Shown piece by piece: positions 33,522-42,044 of a stretch of DNA of 58,180 nucleotides; within the stretch, counting starts at the first letter, position 1; each line of letters starts with the position of its first letter. This DNA comes from CTSOIL-112 sp049291875 (lineage in GTDB: Bacteria > Pseudomonadota > Gammaproteobacteria > Burkholderiales > Burkholderiaceae), in contig JBATQE010000027.1 of the NCBI GenBank assembly GCA_049291875.1, positions 1 to 58,180 on the forward strand. Direction: 5' to 3'. Under the pieces are notes generated by a model, which saw only the letters and a list, made by a program, of their open reading frames with translations, had not been told where the DNA came from and ran no database searches. A program made the translations under genes and the position numbers.

Positions 33522-34823
33522 TTACAGCACCACACCTGCCCAGATAAACCCGAGTGCGACCGAGAGCGAAATGGCGATCACGCCCGGCAATAGGAACGGG
33601 TGGTTGAACACGAACTTACCGATACGGGTTGAACCGGTATCATCCATTTCCACCGCTGCGAGCAGCGTTGGATAGGTTGGCAAAACGAACAGTGCAGATA
33701 CCGCGGCAAACGAGGCTACCGCCGCAACGGGTGACACGCCCAATGCCAACGCAGCCGGATACAGCGCTTTGGCGGTGGCCGCTTGCGAATACAGCAGGGT
33801 TGCAGCGATGAACAAGACCACGGCGAGCATCCACGGATAGCTGTTGAGCAAGCCGGATGAAGCGGCTTTGATGCCCTCAATGTGCGCACCCACAAAGGTA
33901 TTGCCCAACCAAGCCACACCCATGACGCAAATCGCGGCGGACATACCGGATTTGAAGGTCGATGCGCTGGTGATGGTTGCGGTATCGAGTTTGCAGAACA
34001 TCACGATCAATGCGGCGGTACCGAGCATGAAAGAGATGATGGCGTTATCACGACTCAAAATCGGGTCTTTAATAATGCCAATATTGTTACTGATCAAGGT
34101 CGCGTAGGTCATTACGGCGATGATCGCAGCCAAGAAAATCAGCACAGAGCGTTTGGCATGTGGTTTGATTTCCAGTTGCAGTTCGCCACGTTTATGGATC
34201 AAGCCTTTGGCCAAGCGGTCTTGGTACACCTCGTCTTTATCCAAATCTTTGCCCATGAAATTACAGAAAAACGCGGTAATCATGCAGGCGATGAAGGTGG
34301 TTGGAATCCAAATCGCCAACAATTGCAGATAACCGATACCGAATTTTTTCTCCAATTCACCGGCCAAAAACACCACGGCGGCAGAGATTGGCGAGGCGGT
34401 GATTGCAATTTGCGAAGCCACGGTTGCAATGGACAGAGGGCGAGACGGACGGATGCCTTGTTCTTTGGCGACTTCGGCAATGACCGGCAGCGTAGAGAAT
34501 GCGGTGTGCCCCGTACCGGCGAACAGTGTCATCCAGTACGTCACGGCAGGCGCAAGGTAGGTAATGTGTTTCGGATGGCTGCGCAGGATTTTTTCCGCCA
34601 GTTTCACCAGATAATCCATCCCGCCGGCCACCTGCATGGCGGCAATCGCCATGATGACCGACATGATGATCGAAATCACGTCAAACGGAATCGGGCCGGG
34701 TTTCAAACCCATCAAGGCCAATACGACAACGCCCAAACCACCGGCGAAGCCGATGCCGATGCCGCCCAGCCTCGTACCCAAATAAATGAAGAATAAAACA
34801 ATAAGAAGATGTACCCAGATCAT
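33522..34823 (-). CDS. dcuA: Anaerobic C4-dicarboxylate transporter (DcuA/DcuB family)
   Basis: Inner-membrane exchanger for fumarate, succinate, malate or aspartate, 433 residues with many membrane segments. The motifs GIGIGFAGGLGVVVLA, GPIPFDVISIIMSVIMAIAA and SQIAITASPISAAVV are close to E. coli DcuA, while GTGHTAFSTLPVI resembles DcuB at that point, so the A/B assignment is tentative. The ATG at 34821-34823 has AAGGA at proper spacing; a GTG at 34827 is too close. It is monocistronic. In E. coli dcuB is FNR-controlled, but I see no perfect FNR site here. Confidence 0.92.
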   Translation of the reverse strand: MIWVHLLIVLFFIYLGTRLGGIGIGFAGGLGVVVLALMGLKPGPIPFDVISIIMSVIMAIAAMQVAGGMDYLVKLAEKILRSHPKHITYLAPAVTYWMTLFAGTGHTAFSTLPVIAEVAKEQGIRPSRPLSIATVASQIAITASPISAAVVFLAGELEKKFGIGYLQLLAIWIPTTFIACMITAFFCNFMGKDLDKDEVYQDRLAKGLIHKRGELQLEIKPHAKRSVLIFLAAIIAVMTYATLISNNIGIIKDPILSRDNAIISFMLGTAALIVMFCKLDTATITSASTFKSGMSAAICVMGVAWLGNTFVGAHIEGIKAASSGLLNSYPWMLAVVLFIAATLLYSQAATAKALYPAALALGVSPVAAVASFAAVSALFVLPTYPTLLAAVEMDDTGSTRIGKFVFNHPFLLPGVIAISLSVALGFIWAGVVL

Positions 34824-35184
34824 GATCACTGTCCTTTTTTGGCTCTGTATGAATCAATATTATTAAAATCATCATTGAGCGAAACGATGAAACTCGTGGA
34901 CTCAATGGGTCGAGGTCTTTTGATTCAGTTGAAAGACAAAGGGTGTCTGTGTACGCAGTCGAGTCAGAAAAGTGCCGAACAAACACCCTTTAACGACTCA
35001 ATATAACTGTATGCCTGTTTCCATTTTGGTGCAACGAAAATGTGGATTTTTCACCACGATTTGTGCAAACACTGGGGTAAACACCTGTTAAGTGTATGGT
35101 TATTCAGAAGATTGTTTGGATATTGGTGTGGTTTGAATCACACACCGCGCATACCGTCACAACGGGTTTGGATTTTTTGGGTGT
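34824..35184. other. Intergenic region upstream of dcuA
   Basis: AT-rich, no coding potential seen. TTGATTCAGTTGAA (around 34920) has one good FNR half-site (TTGAT) but lacks the second. Likely holds the dcuA promoter and the 3' end of the yjiA transcript. Confidence 0.4.
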
Positions 35185-36258
35185 TTAGGCTTGCGTTTGG
35201 ATAAACGCCTGTTTCAATGCATCATAAGGCAAATAACGGCCAATGATGACCAGCAGTGATTGGCGCGTACCTCTAAACTCTGCGCCATAATCAAAGCCGA
35301 CCACTTTGTGCACGCCTTGTACAATCAAGGTACGCGGCTCGCCCGCTATTGCCAAAACCCCTTTGTAGCGCAGCATATCGTTGCCATGATTCTCCACCAG
35401 ATGTTCCATCAGCGCGCCGATCTTTTTCAGATCCAACTCGCCCGCCGTAAACGCATAGGACTGAATGTCGTCATTCCATGACTGCTCTGACTGGCTCAGG
35501 GTAGAAGAGGTAAAAGGGGTGAAGTTGAACCAGTTTGCGCTTGAGCCGACGGCTTGTGGTGCAAGCGGGTTGGCTGCGGCTTGATACACGCCTTGGTTCA
35601 ATTGCAATGCGTCATCCAGTTCAAAGGCGCCGATGTTCAGCCACGATGCTTTGGGCAGTGCGCCGTGTGTGGCCTCGATCATGGTTGCTTTGTTGTTAAT
35701 GCGGTGAATTCGTGACAGCACATGGCTTTTTTCTGATGCGTCGATCAAATCGGTTTTGCTCAGGATAATGCGGTCGGCAAAGCCAATTTGTGCCGAGGCA
35801 ACTCGGTGCTCGTCCAATTGTCGGGTAATGTGGTGCGCGTCAACCAAGGTAATCACCGCGTCCAGCATCAGGCGTTCGCGCAAAACCTCGTCCACAAAAA
35901 AAGTTTGAATGATCGGCCCCGGATCGGCCAAGCCGGTGGTCTCCAAAATCAGCCGGTCAATGTGCAGCGCTCCGTCATCGATTTTCGCCAAAATGCCTTG
36001 TAAGGCCGCGCTTAATTCGCCGCGAATGCTGCAACAGACGCAACCGTTGCTCAGCTCGATGACTTCCACATTGGCCTGCGGGTGAATCAAGGCGCCGTCA
36101 ATATTGACCGAACCGAACTCGTTTTCGATGATGGCGATGCGCTCGTTTTGATCTTGGCGCAGCAGATGATTGATCAGTGTGGTTTTGCCCGAACCCAAAA
36201 AACCCGTCAAAATGGTGACGGGTAAGGGCGATTTTGGTGCATTAACAGCAGCGTGCAT
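35185..36258 (-). CDS. yjiA: CobW/COG0523 family GTPase (YjiA-like)
   Basis: GTP-binding metal-handling protein of the G3E family, 357 residues. Walker A is TGFLGSGKTT (about 18-27), the metal-binding CxCC motif lies in NGCVCCSIRGEL (about 72), the switch motif ENEFG follows the P-loop, and the specificity motif is SKTDL. A CobW C-terminal domain covers about 265-350. The yjiA, yjiX, transporter order is the same as in E. coli (btsT-yjiX-yjiA). Zinc or another metal is expected to bind, but the client is unknown. It overlaps yjiX by 17 nt. Confidence 0.94.
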   Translation of the reverse strand: MHAAVNAPKSPLPVTILTGFLGSGKTTLINHLLRQDQNERIAIIENEFGSVNIDGALIHPQANVEVIELSNGCVCCSIRGELSAALQGILAKIDDGALHIDRLILETTGLADPGPIIQTFFVDEVLRERLMLDAVITLVDAHHITRQLDEHRVASAQIGFADRIILSKTDLIDASEKSHVLSRIHRINNKATMIEATHGALPKASWLNIGAFELDDALQLNQGVYQAAANPLAPQAVGSSANWFNFTPFTSSTLSQSEQSWNDDIQSYAFTAGELDLKKIGALMEHLVENHGNDMLRYKGVLAIAGEPRTLIVQGVHKVVGFDYGAEFRGTRQSLLVIIGRYLPYDALKQAFIQTQA

Positions 36259-36439
36259 TGCCCTTGCCTCCGTAACGGGCTTCCACCCGATTGTTGTAAA
36301 ACTCTTGGTAGGTCAAGGGGGTTTGCTCGGGGTGATTGAGCCGCATGTGTTGCACATAGGTGTCGTAGTCGGGGATGCCGACCATCAGGCGCGCGGCTTG
36401 TCCCAAATATTTACCGGCTTTGCCAAGGGTTTCAAACAT
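36242..36439 (-). CDS. yjiX: YbdD/YjiX family small protein
   Basis: Conserved 65-residue protein of the YbdD/YjiX family. The core is LMVGIPDYDTYVQHMRLNHP, followed by TYQEFYNNRVEARYGG, and a Cys-Cys at the very C terminus (NARCC). It is nearly always coupled to CstA or BtsT, and its role is not established. Its 3' end overlaps yjiA, suggesting translational coupling. Confidence 0.93.
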   Translation of the reverse strand: MFETLGKAGKYLGQAARLMVGIPDYDTYVQHMRLNHPEQTPLTYQEFYNNRVEARYGGKGNARCC

Positions 36440-36517
36440 ATCCTGTCCTTTGTGGGATGATCTGGGTGGGGTGGCTTTACATCCATCCCACCCAGATTGG
36501 GGTCTATTTTGGGTCGA

Positions 36518-38641
36518 TCAATGTGCTGCGCCTCTGATGATGTCATCGGCGTTCGCAGGCAATGGCGCGTACGGAATTTCGTGCGCGGTCGGACGATCGG
36601 ACTGGAGCGCTTTGCGGCACGCTTGTACGGTAAACAACACCATTGCCAGTACCACGACCATGAATCCGGCCATCAGGACGCCGTCCAATTGATTGTTGAA
36701 GATCACTTGTTCGACCTGTTGTGCGGATTTGAATACCGCATTCGGTTTGAATTCACCACCGGCGAGCAAGGCTTTGAGCTGATTGGCTTTGGCAAAAAAG
36801 CCCACGGCCGGATCGCTGCTGAATACCTTGAGCCAGCCTGCATAGAGGGTACACACCACCAGCCATGTGGTTGGCAGAATCGTTACCCAAGCGTATTGCT
36901 GGCGTTTCATCTTGAACAGCACCACGGTACAGAGCATCAGGGCAATCGCCGCCAACATCTGATTGGTAATACCGAACAATGGCCAGAGCATATTGATGCC
37001 GCCCAGCGGATCGTTCACACCCATGTACAGGAAGTAGCCCCAAGAGGCGACCACAATGCCCGTTGCCAACAGGTTCGCAGGCAAAGAATGGGTTTGTTTC
37101 AAACTTGGATTGATCAAACCGAGCAAGTCTTGCAACATAAACCGTGCCGCACGCGTACCCGCATCCACCGCCGTCAAAATAAACAGGGCTTCAAACAAAA
37201 TCGCAAAGTGATACCAGAATGACATCGAACCCAAACCGCCCAGCGCCTGATGAATGATCTGCGCCATACCCACCGCGAGGGTCGGTGCGCCACCCGCGCG
37301 CGAGATAATGCTTTTTTCACCCACATCGGCGGCGATTTGATTGAGCACATCCGGTGTGATGACGAACCCCCATTGGCTCACCGTTTGCGAAGCCGCCAGC
37401 GCGACATCCTGCAAGCCATTTGGATTGAGCGCCCCCATCGGGCTGTTCATCGCAAAATACACACCCGGGTCAATGATCGAGGCAGAAATCAAAGCCATCA
37501 TCGCCACGAATGATTCCATCAACATACCGCCGTAGCCGATCATGCGCGCTTCGGTCTCTTTGGCCAACATTTTGGGTGTTGTACCCGAAGAAATCAATGC
37601 ATGGAAGCCCGAAACCGCGCCACAGGCAATGGTAATAAAGAGGAATGGGAACAGGCTGCCCGCCCAAACCGGACCTTTGCCGTTGAACGCGAATTTCGTT
37701 ACCGCAGGCATTTGCATTTCCGGCATCAGCACCACAATCCCCAAGGCCAAGCCGACAATCGCGCCGATTTTCAAGAAAGTGGACAGATAGTCACGCGGCG
37801 CGAGCAGCAACCAAACCGGCAAAACGGCGGCGACAAAACCATAAATCACCAGCGCCCAAGTCAAAGCATTGCCGCTCAGATCAAACCACGGCGCCCAAGT
37901 CGCGCTTTCTGCCACACGACCGCCGACCAAGATGGCAAAAATCAAACCGGCAATACCCATGATGGAGGCTTCCAGAATTTTACCCGGACGAATATAGCGC
38001 AGATAAATCCCCATGAAAAACGCCAGCGGAATGGTGAAGGCCACGGTGAACGTACCCCAAGGGCTGTGCGTCAAGGCTTTGACCACAATCATCGCCAATA
38101 CCGCCAAAATAATGATCATAATCATAAAGCAGGCAATCAGCGCGATCACGCCCGGTACTGTCCCCATTTCGGATTTAATCAGCTCACCCAACGAACGACC
38201 ATCGCGGCGCGTGGATACAAACAGCACCATATAGTCCTGAACCGCACCGGCCAGTACCACGCCGACCAGAATCCAAATCATGCTCGGCAAATAACCCATT
38301 TGCGCGGCCAGCACCGGACCGACCAAGGGGCCGGCGCCGGCAATCGCGGCGAAATGGTGGCCAAACAGCACGACTTTATTGGTCGGGACATAATCCATCC
38401 CATCATTGTGCCGAAAGGCAGGGGTCATGCGCGTGCCGTCTACTTGCAACACTTTATTGGCAATATACAAACTGTAAAAACGATAGGCGATCAAATACAC
38501 ACAGACCGCCGCGGTCAGCACCCACATCGCATTGATGGTCTCGCCACGATTGAGCGCCGTGTAGGCAAAGGCTGCGGCGCCAATGATGGCGACCAAGCCC
38601 CAGATGAGTTTATTGGAGATGCTTGAGTGATGGGATGACAT
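36518..38641 (-). CDS. btsT: CstA/BtsT-family carbon-starvation transporter (probable pyruvate or peptide permease)
   Basis: Large inner-membrane protein, 707 residues with about 16-18 membrane helices. Conserved stretches are YVPTNKVVLFGHHFAAIAGA, GPLVGPVLAAQMGYLPS, ISSGTTPKMLAKETEAR and DAGTRAARFMLQDLLG. BtsT is a pyruvate:H+ symporter in E. coli, and its paralogue CstA takes up pyruvate and peptides. The assignment to BtsT rests on the yjiX-yjiA neighbours and the length; CstA is equally possible. It heads the three-gene operon. Confidence 0.94.
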   Translation of the reverse strand: MSSHHSSISNKLIWGLVAIIGAAAFAYTALNRGETINAMWVLTAAVCVYLIAYRFYSLYIANKVLQVDGTRMTPAFRHNDGMDYVPTNKVVLFGHHFAAIAGAGPLVGPVLAAQMGYLPSMIWILVGVVLAGAVQDYMVLFVSTRRDGRSLGELIKSEMGTVPGVIALIACFMIMIIILAVLAMIVVKALTHSPWGTFTVAFTIPLAFFMGIYLRYIRPGKILEASIMGIAGLIFAILVGGRVAESATWAPWFDLSGNALTWALVIYGFVAAVLPVWLLLAPRDYLSTFLKIGAIVGLALGIVVLMPEMQMPAVTKFAFNGKGPVWAGSLFPFLFITIACGAVSGFHALISSGTTPKMLAKETEARMIGYGGMLMESFVAMMALISASIIDPGVYFAMNSPMGALNPNGLQDVALAASQTVSQWGFVITPDVLNQIAADVGEKSIISRAGGAPTLAVGMAQIIHQALGGLGSMSFWYHFAILFEALFILTAVDAGTRAARFMLQDLLGLINPSLKQTHSLPANLLATGIVVASWGYFLYMGVNDPLGGINMLWPLFGITNQMLAAIALMLCTVVLFKMKRQQYAWVTILPTTWLVVCTLYAGWLKVFSSDPAVGFFAKANQLKALLAGGEFKPNAVFKSAQQVEQVIFNNQLDGVLMAGFMVVVLAMVLFTVQACRKALQSDRPTAHEIPYAPLPANADDIIRGAAH

Positions 38642-39004
38642 GTATTCCTCCGCGAATAGTCAACTTCTTTTCAGGATGGTTTATAAAAATAGTAGAAAAC
38701 AAGTAGAAATAAGTTTAGCCCTTTTTGTTGGCAGATGCATACTTTTTCTGAGAAAAAAATAAAAATAATGCATGGGCGCACGGTAGGGTTCGCGGTATGA
38801 TGGTCGTATCTCGAAGAGGTAATGGTTTGATTTGTCGTTGATTTTATCATCAATTCAGGAGCCATTTTCGGGGCGAATGCGCGTCCACTTCAATCACCGC
38901 TTAACGCACGTCAGATCGGGATTTATAATGAGCGCATCAAATCAATGAAGCGGTGTTTCCCGCCATGTATTCGGAAGCACAAGCGAACAAGCAAAGGAGA
39001 TGAA
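38642..39004. promoter_or_regulatory. Divergent control region between the CstA/BtsT gene and puuC
   Basis: AT-rich, no gene seen. It contains TTGAT-N6-ATCAA (38838-38853), palindromic but with the wrong spacing for FNR. AAAGGAG immediately precedes puuC. Promoters for both directions must lie here, but I cannot place them confidently. Confidence 0.4.
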
Positions 39005-40492
39005 ATGGGTGTGACGAATTGGAAAGAACGCGCGGCGCAAATGAAATTGAATGGTCAGGCGTTCATCAATGGCGAGCGCGTGGATGCGGTTTCCGGTGCG
39101 ACCTTTGAGTGCATCAGCCCGTGCAATGGGCAAAAGCTAACTGACGTTGCACGCTGTGACAAAGCCGACGTAGACATTGCGGTCAAAGCCGCACGCGAAG
39201 CGTTTGAGGACGGTCGCTGGTCGCACCTGTCGCCGCGCAAGCGCAAAGAAATCCTGATTCGTTTTGCCGATTTGATCGTCGAATGTAAAAACGAATTGGC
39301 GCTGACCGAGACGCTGGATATGGGCAAACCGATCAGCAATGCGCTGGCTGTAGATGTGGCGAGTGCGCAAAACACCATCCGCTGGTTCGGCGAAGCGATT
39401 GACAAGGTATACGACGAAGTCGCACCGACGCCGCGCGACTCACTTGCCTTGATTACGCGCGAGCCGGTCGGCGTGGTTGCGGCGATCGTGCCGTGGAATT
39501 ACCCGTTGCTCATGACCGCGTGGAAAATTGCACCGGCGTTGGCCGTGGGCAACTCCGTGGTGCTCAAGCCATCCGAAAAATCACCGTTGACCGGTTTGCG
39601 TTTGGCCGAATTAGCCTTGGAAGCCGGTATTCCGGCGGGTGTGTTCAACGTCGTTACCGGCTTTGGTCACGAAGCGGGCGCAGCCTTGGCCGAACATATG
39701 GACGTGGATTGCGTCGCATTTACCGGCTCGACCGCCGTGGGCAAACGCATCATGGCGGCCGCTGCCAACAGCAATCTGAAGCGCGCGTGGATGGAGTTGG
39801 GTGGCAAATCGCCGAATATCGTATTTGCCGATTGCCCCGACATGGACGCGGCGGCAGCGGCAGCGGCTGGCAATGTGTTTTACAACCAAGGCGAGAGCTG
39901 CAATGCGCCGACCCGCCTGTATGTGCAAGCGAGCATCAAAGACGAATTCATGAAAAAAGTCGCGGCGCACGTGGCCGGATTCAAGCCGGGCGATCCGCTC
40001 GATCCCGAGACGACGATGGGCGCGATTGTCGATGATATTCAGTTGAATAACGTCATGAAATACATCCATTCGGGCAAAACCGAAGGCGCCGAATTACTCG
40101 CCGGTGGCAATCGCTGCCGCGAGGAATCCGGTGGCTATTTTATCGAGCCGACGATTTTCGTGACCGATAAAAATCACACCATCGCGCGCGAAGAAATTTT
40201 CGGCCCGGTGTTATCCGCCATGAGTTTTGAGACCGAAGAGGAAGTGATCGCGCTGGCGAATGACTCGATTTATGGTTTGCAAGCGGGCTTGTGGACGGGT
40301 GACATCTCGCGTGCGCATCGCGTCGCGCGTGCGCTCAAGGCAGGTACGGTACACGTGAATCAGTACAACGATGACGACATCACCGTACCTTTTGGCGGCT
40401 ACAAACAATCGGGCAATGGCCGCGATAAATCGCTGCACAGCATGGATAAATATTGCGAATTGAAAACCACTTGGATCAAGATTGACTATTGA
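39005..40492 (+). CDS. puuC: Gamma-glutamyl-gamma-aminobutyraldehyde dehydrogenase (PuuC/KauB type)
   Basis: NAD(P)-dependent aldehyde dehydrogenase, 495 residues from the ATG at 39005 with AAAGGAG upstream. The catalytic Cys lies in NQGESCNAPTRL (about Cys299), the general base Glu in MELGGKSPNIVF (about 263), and the NAD site in GFGHEAG and FTGSTAVGKRI. It oxidises glutamylated 4-aminobutanal to glutamyl-GABA, the substrate of PuuD; KauB-type relatives also accept other aminoaldehydes. It is followed by puuB in the same direction. Confidence 0.93.
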   Translation: MGVTNWKERAAQMKLNGQAFINGERVDAVSGATFECISPCNGQKLTDVARCDKADVDIAVKAAREAFEDGRWSHLSPRKRKEILIRFADLIVECKNELALTETLDMGKPISNALAVDVASAQNTIRWFGEAIDKVYDEVAPTPRDSLALITREPVGVVAAIVPWNYPLLMTAWKIAPALAVGNSVVLKPSEKSPLTGLRLAELALEAGIPAGVFNVVTGFGHEAGAALAEHMDVDCVAFTGSTAVGKRIMAAAANSNLKRAWMELGGKSPNIVFADCPDMDAAAAAAAGNVFYNQGESCNAPTRLYVQASIKDEFMKKVAAHVAGFKPGDPLDPETTMGAIVDDIQLNNVMKYIHSGKTEGAELLAGGNRCREESGGYFIEPTIFVTDKNHTIAREEIFGPVLSAMSFETEEEVIALANDSIYGLQAGLWTGDISRAHRVARALKAGTVHVNQYNDDDITVPFGGYKQSGNGRDKSLHSMDKYCELKTTWIKIDY

Positions 40493-40522
40493 TTCGAACA
40501 ACGCGAACAACGTTTAATTAAC

Positions 40523-40568
40523 CCCCTGAATTCATCAAAATCCGCACGTGATATGCGTGCGGCAGGGG
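40523..40568 (+). other. Bulged hairpin between puuC and puuB
   Basis: CCCCTG (40523-40528) pairs with CAGGGG (40563-40568), and inside it CCGCACG (40542-40548) pairs with CGTGCGG (40556-40562). There is no T-tract, so this is not a standard terminator. It lies 23 nt before the puuB ribosome site and may protect mRNA or modulate puuB translation. Confidence 0.45.
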
Positions 40569-40598
40569 ATGTTTGAACCTTTTTCATTAGAGGACACT

Positions 40599-41894
40599 AT
40601 GACACACACCGCATTGGAAAAAACCTATTACGCCGCTACGGCCAACCCGTCGCCGGAGCGTCCGGCATTGCAAGGCGACGTACACGCCGACGTCTGCGTG
40701 ATTGGCGCGGGTTACACCGGCTTGTCCACCGCGCTGTTTTTGGCCGAGGCGGGCATGCAGGTGGTGGTTTTGGAAGCCGTTAAGGTGGGCTTCGGTGCGT
40801 CGGGTCGCAACGGCGGCCAGTTGGTCAATAGTTACAGCCGCGACATTGACACCGTGGCGCAGCAGGTCGATGCGAAGGCCGCGAAACTGATCGGTGACAT
40901 GGCGTTTGAAGGCAATCGCATCATTCGCGAACGCATTGCGCGTTACAACATCCCATGTGATTTGAAAAACGGCGGCGTGTTCGCCGCGTTTAACGCCAAA
41001 CAAATGCACCACCTCGAATCGCAGCAAAAACTCTGGGCGAGCTATGGCTATGACAAAGTGGAAATGCTCGATAAAGAACAATTGCGCGCCATCGTCAATA
41101 CCGACAGCTACATCGGCGGCTCGATTGATCACGGCGGCGGTCACATGCACTCGCTCAACCTCGCGCTGGGCGAAGCGGCGGCGATTGAGTCACACGGTGG
41201 CAAAATTTACGAGCATTCAGCAGTGGTCAAAATTGAGCGTACAGCCGGACAAGGTGGATCACCGATTGTGCATACTGCGCAAGGCCGTGTTTTGGCGAAA
41301 AAAGTCGTGGTCGCGGGCAACGCCTATCTGGGCAACCTCGTACCCGAATTGGCGGCGAAAGCCATGCCATGCGGTTCGCAAGTGGTGACCACCGAGGTGC
41401 TGTCTGACGAGATGGTGCAGGATTTGATTCCGAACGGCCAATGCGTGGAAGACTGCAATTACCTGCTCGACTACTATCGCATCACCGGAGACAATCGCCT
41501 GTTGTACGGCGGCGGCGTGGTCTACGGTGCGCGCGATCCGGACAATGTCGAAGCGATCATTCGCCCGAAAATGCTCAAAACCTTCCCGCAGCTCAAGGAT
41601 GTGAAAATTGACTTCGCGTGGACGGGTAACTTCCTGCTGACGCTCTCGCGCCTGCCGCAGGTCGGGATTTTGAACGACAACATTTACTATTCGCAAGGCT
41701 GCTCCGGCCACGGCATCACCTACACCCATTTGGCGGGCAAAGTGCTGTCCGAGGCGTTGCTCGGTCGCCCTGAGCGCATGCAGGCGTTTGCCCAACTGCC
41801 GCATTACCCGTTCCCGGGCGGGCGTACGTTCAGCGTGCCATTTTCGGCCATTGGCGCGGCTTGGTACAGTTTGCGCGATCGTTTGGGCGTGTGA
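40599..41894 (+). CDS. puuB: Gamma-glutamylputrescine oxidase (PuuB), FAD-dependent
   Basis: FAD-dependent amine oxidase of the DAO family, 431 residues. The Rossmann motif VCVIGAGYTGLSTALFLAE is at about 34-52 and GFGASGRNGGQ follows, typical of PuuB. The C-terminal HLAGKVLSEALLG completes the FAD site. It converts glutamylputrescine to the aldehyde, releasing ammonia and H2O2. AGAGGACAC precedes the ATG at 40599; a longer in-frame start lacks support. It partners puuC and ends at a terminator. Confidence 0.94.
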   Translation: MTHTALEKTYYAATANPSPERPALQGDVHADVCVIGAGYTGLSTALFLAEAGMQVVVLEAVKVGFGASGRNGGQLVNSYSRDIDTVAQQVDAKAAKLIGDMAFEGNRIIRERIARYNIPCDLKNGGVFAAFNAKQMHHLESQQKLWASYGYDKVEMLDKEQLRAIVNTDSYIGGSIDHGGGHMHSLNLALGEAAAIESHGGKIYEHSAVVKIERTAGQGGSPIVHTAQGRVLAKKVVVAGNAYLGNLVPELAAKAMPCGSQVVTTEVLSDEMVQDLIPNGQCVEDCNYLLDYYRITGDNRLLYGGGVVYGARDPDNVEAIIRPKMLKTFPQLKDVKIDFAWTGNFLLTLSRLPQVGILNDNIYYSQGCSGHGITYTHLAGKVLSEALLGRPERMQAFAQLPHYPFPGGRTFSVPFSAIGAAWYSLRDRLGV

Positions 41895-41922
41895 ATGTGA
41901 TATTGCGGGCGTTGATCAAGTG

Positions 41923-41951
41923 AAACGGTGAGCCATGCTCGCCGTTTTTTT
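41923..41951 (+). terminator. Terminator of puuCB
   Basis: Stem AAACGGTGAGC / GCTCGCCGTTT (one G-T pair) with loop CAT, then T7. Confidence 0.88.
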
Positions 41952-42044
41952 GCAGTGCAATATCGAAAAATAGGAACGACCGTTAGAAAAATGTTAAGGT
42001 GGCGAACCTTATACCTACAAACAAAGATACATCAAGGAGACAAA

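Noticed and set aside
37601..38626. 341-codon plus-strand frame antisense to the CstA/BtsT gene
   Set aside because: Composition (Arg/His/Gln-rich, no hydrophobic core) is that of an antisense shadow; the opposite strand encodes a well-conserved transporter.
38838..38853. TTGAT...ATCAA resembling an FNR box
   Set aside because: The spacer is 6 bp, not 4, so it does not fit FNR/ANR binding.
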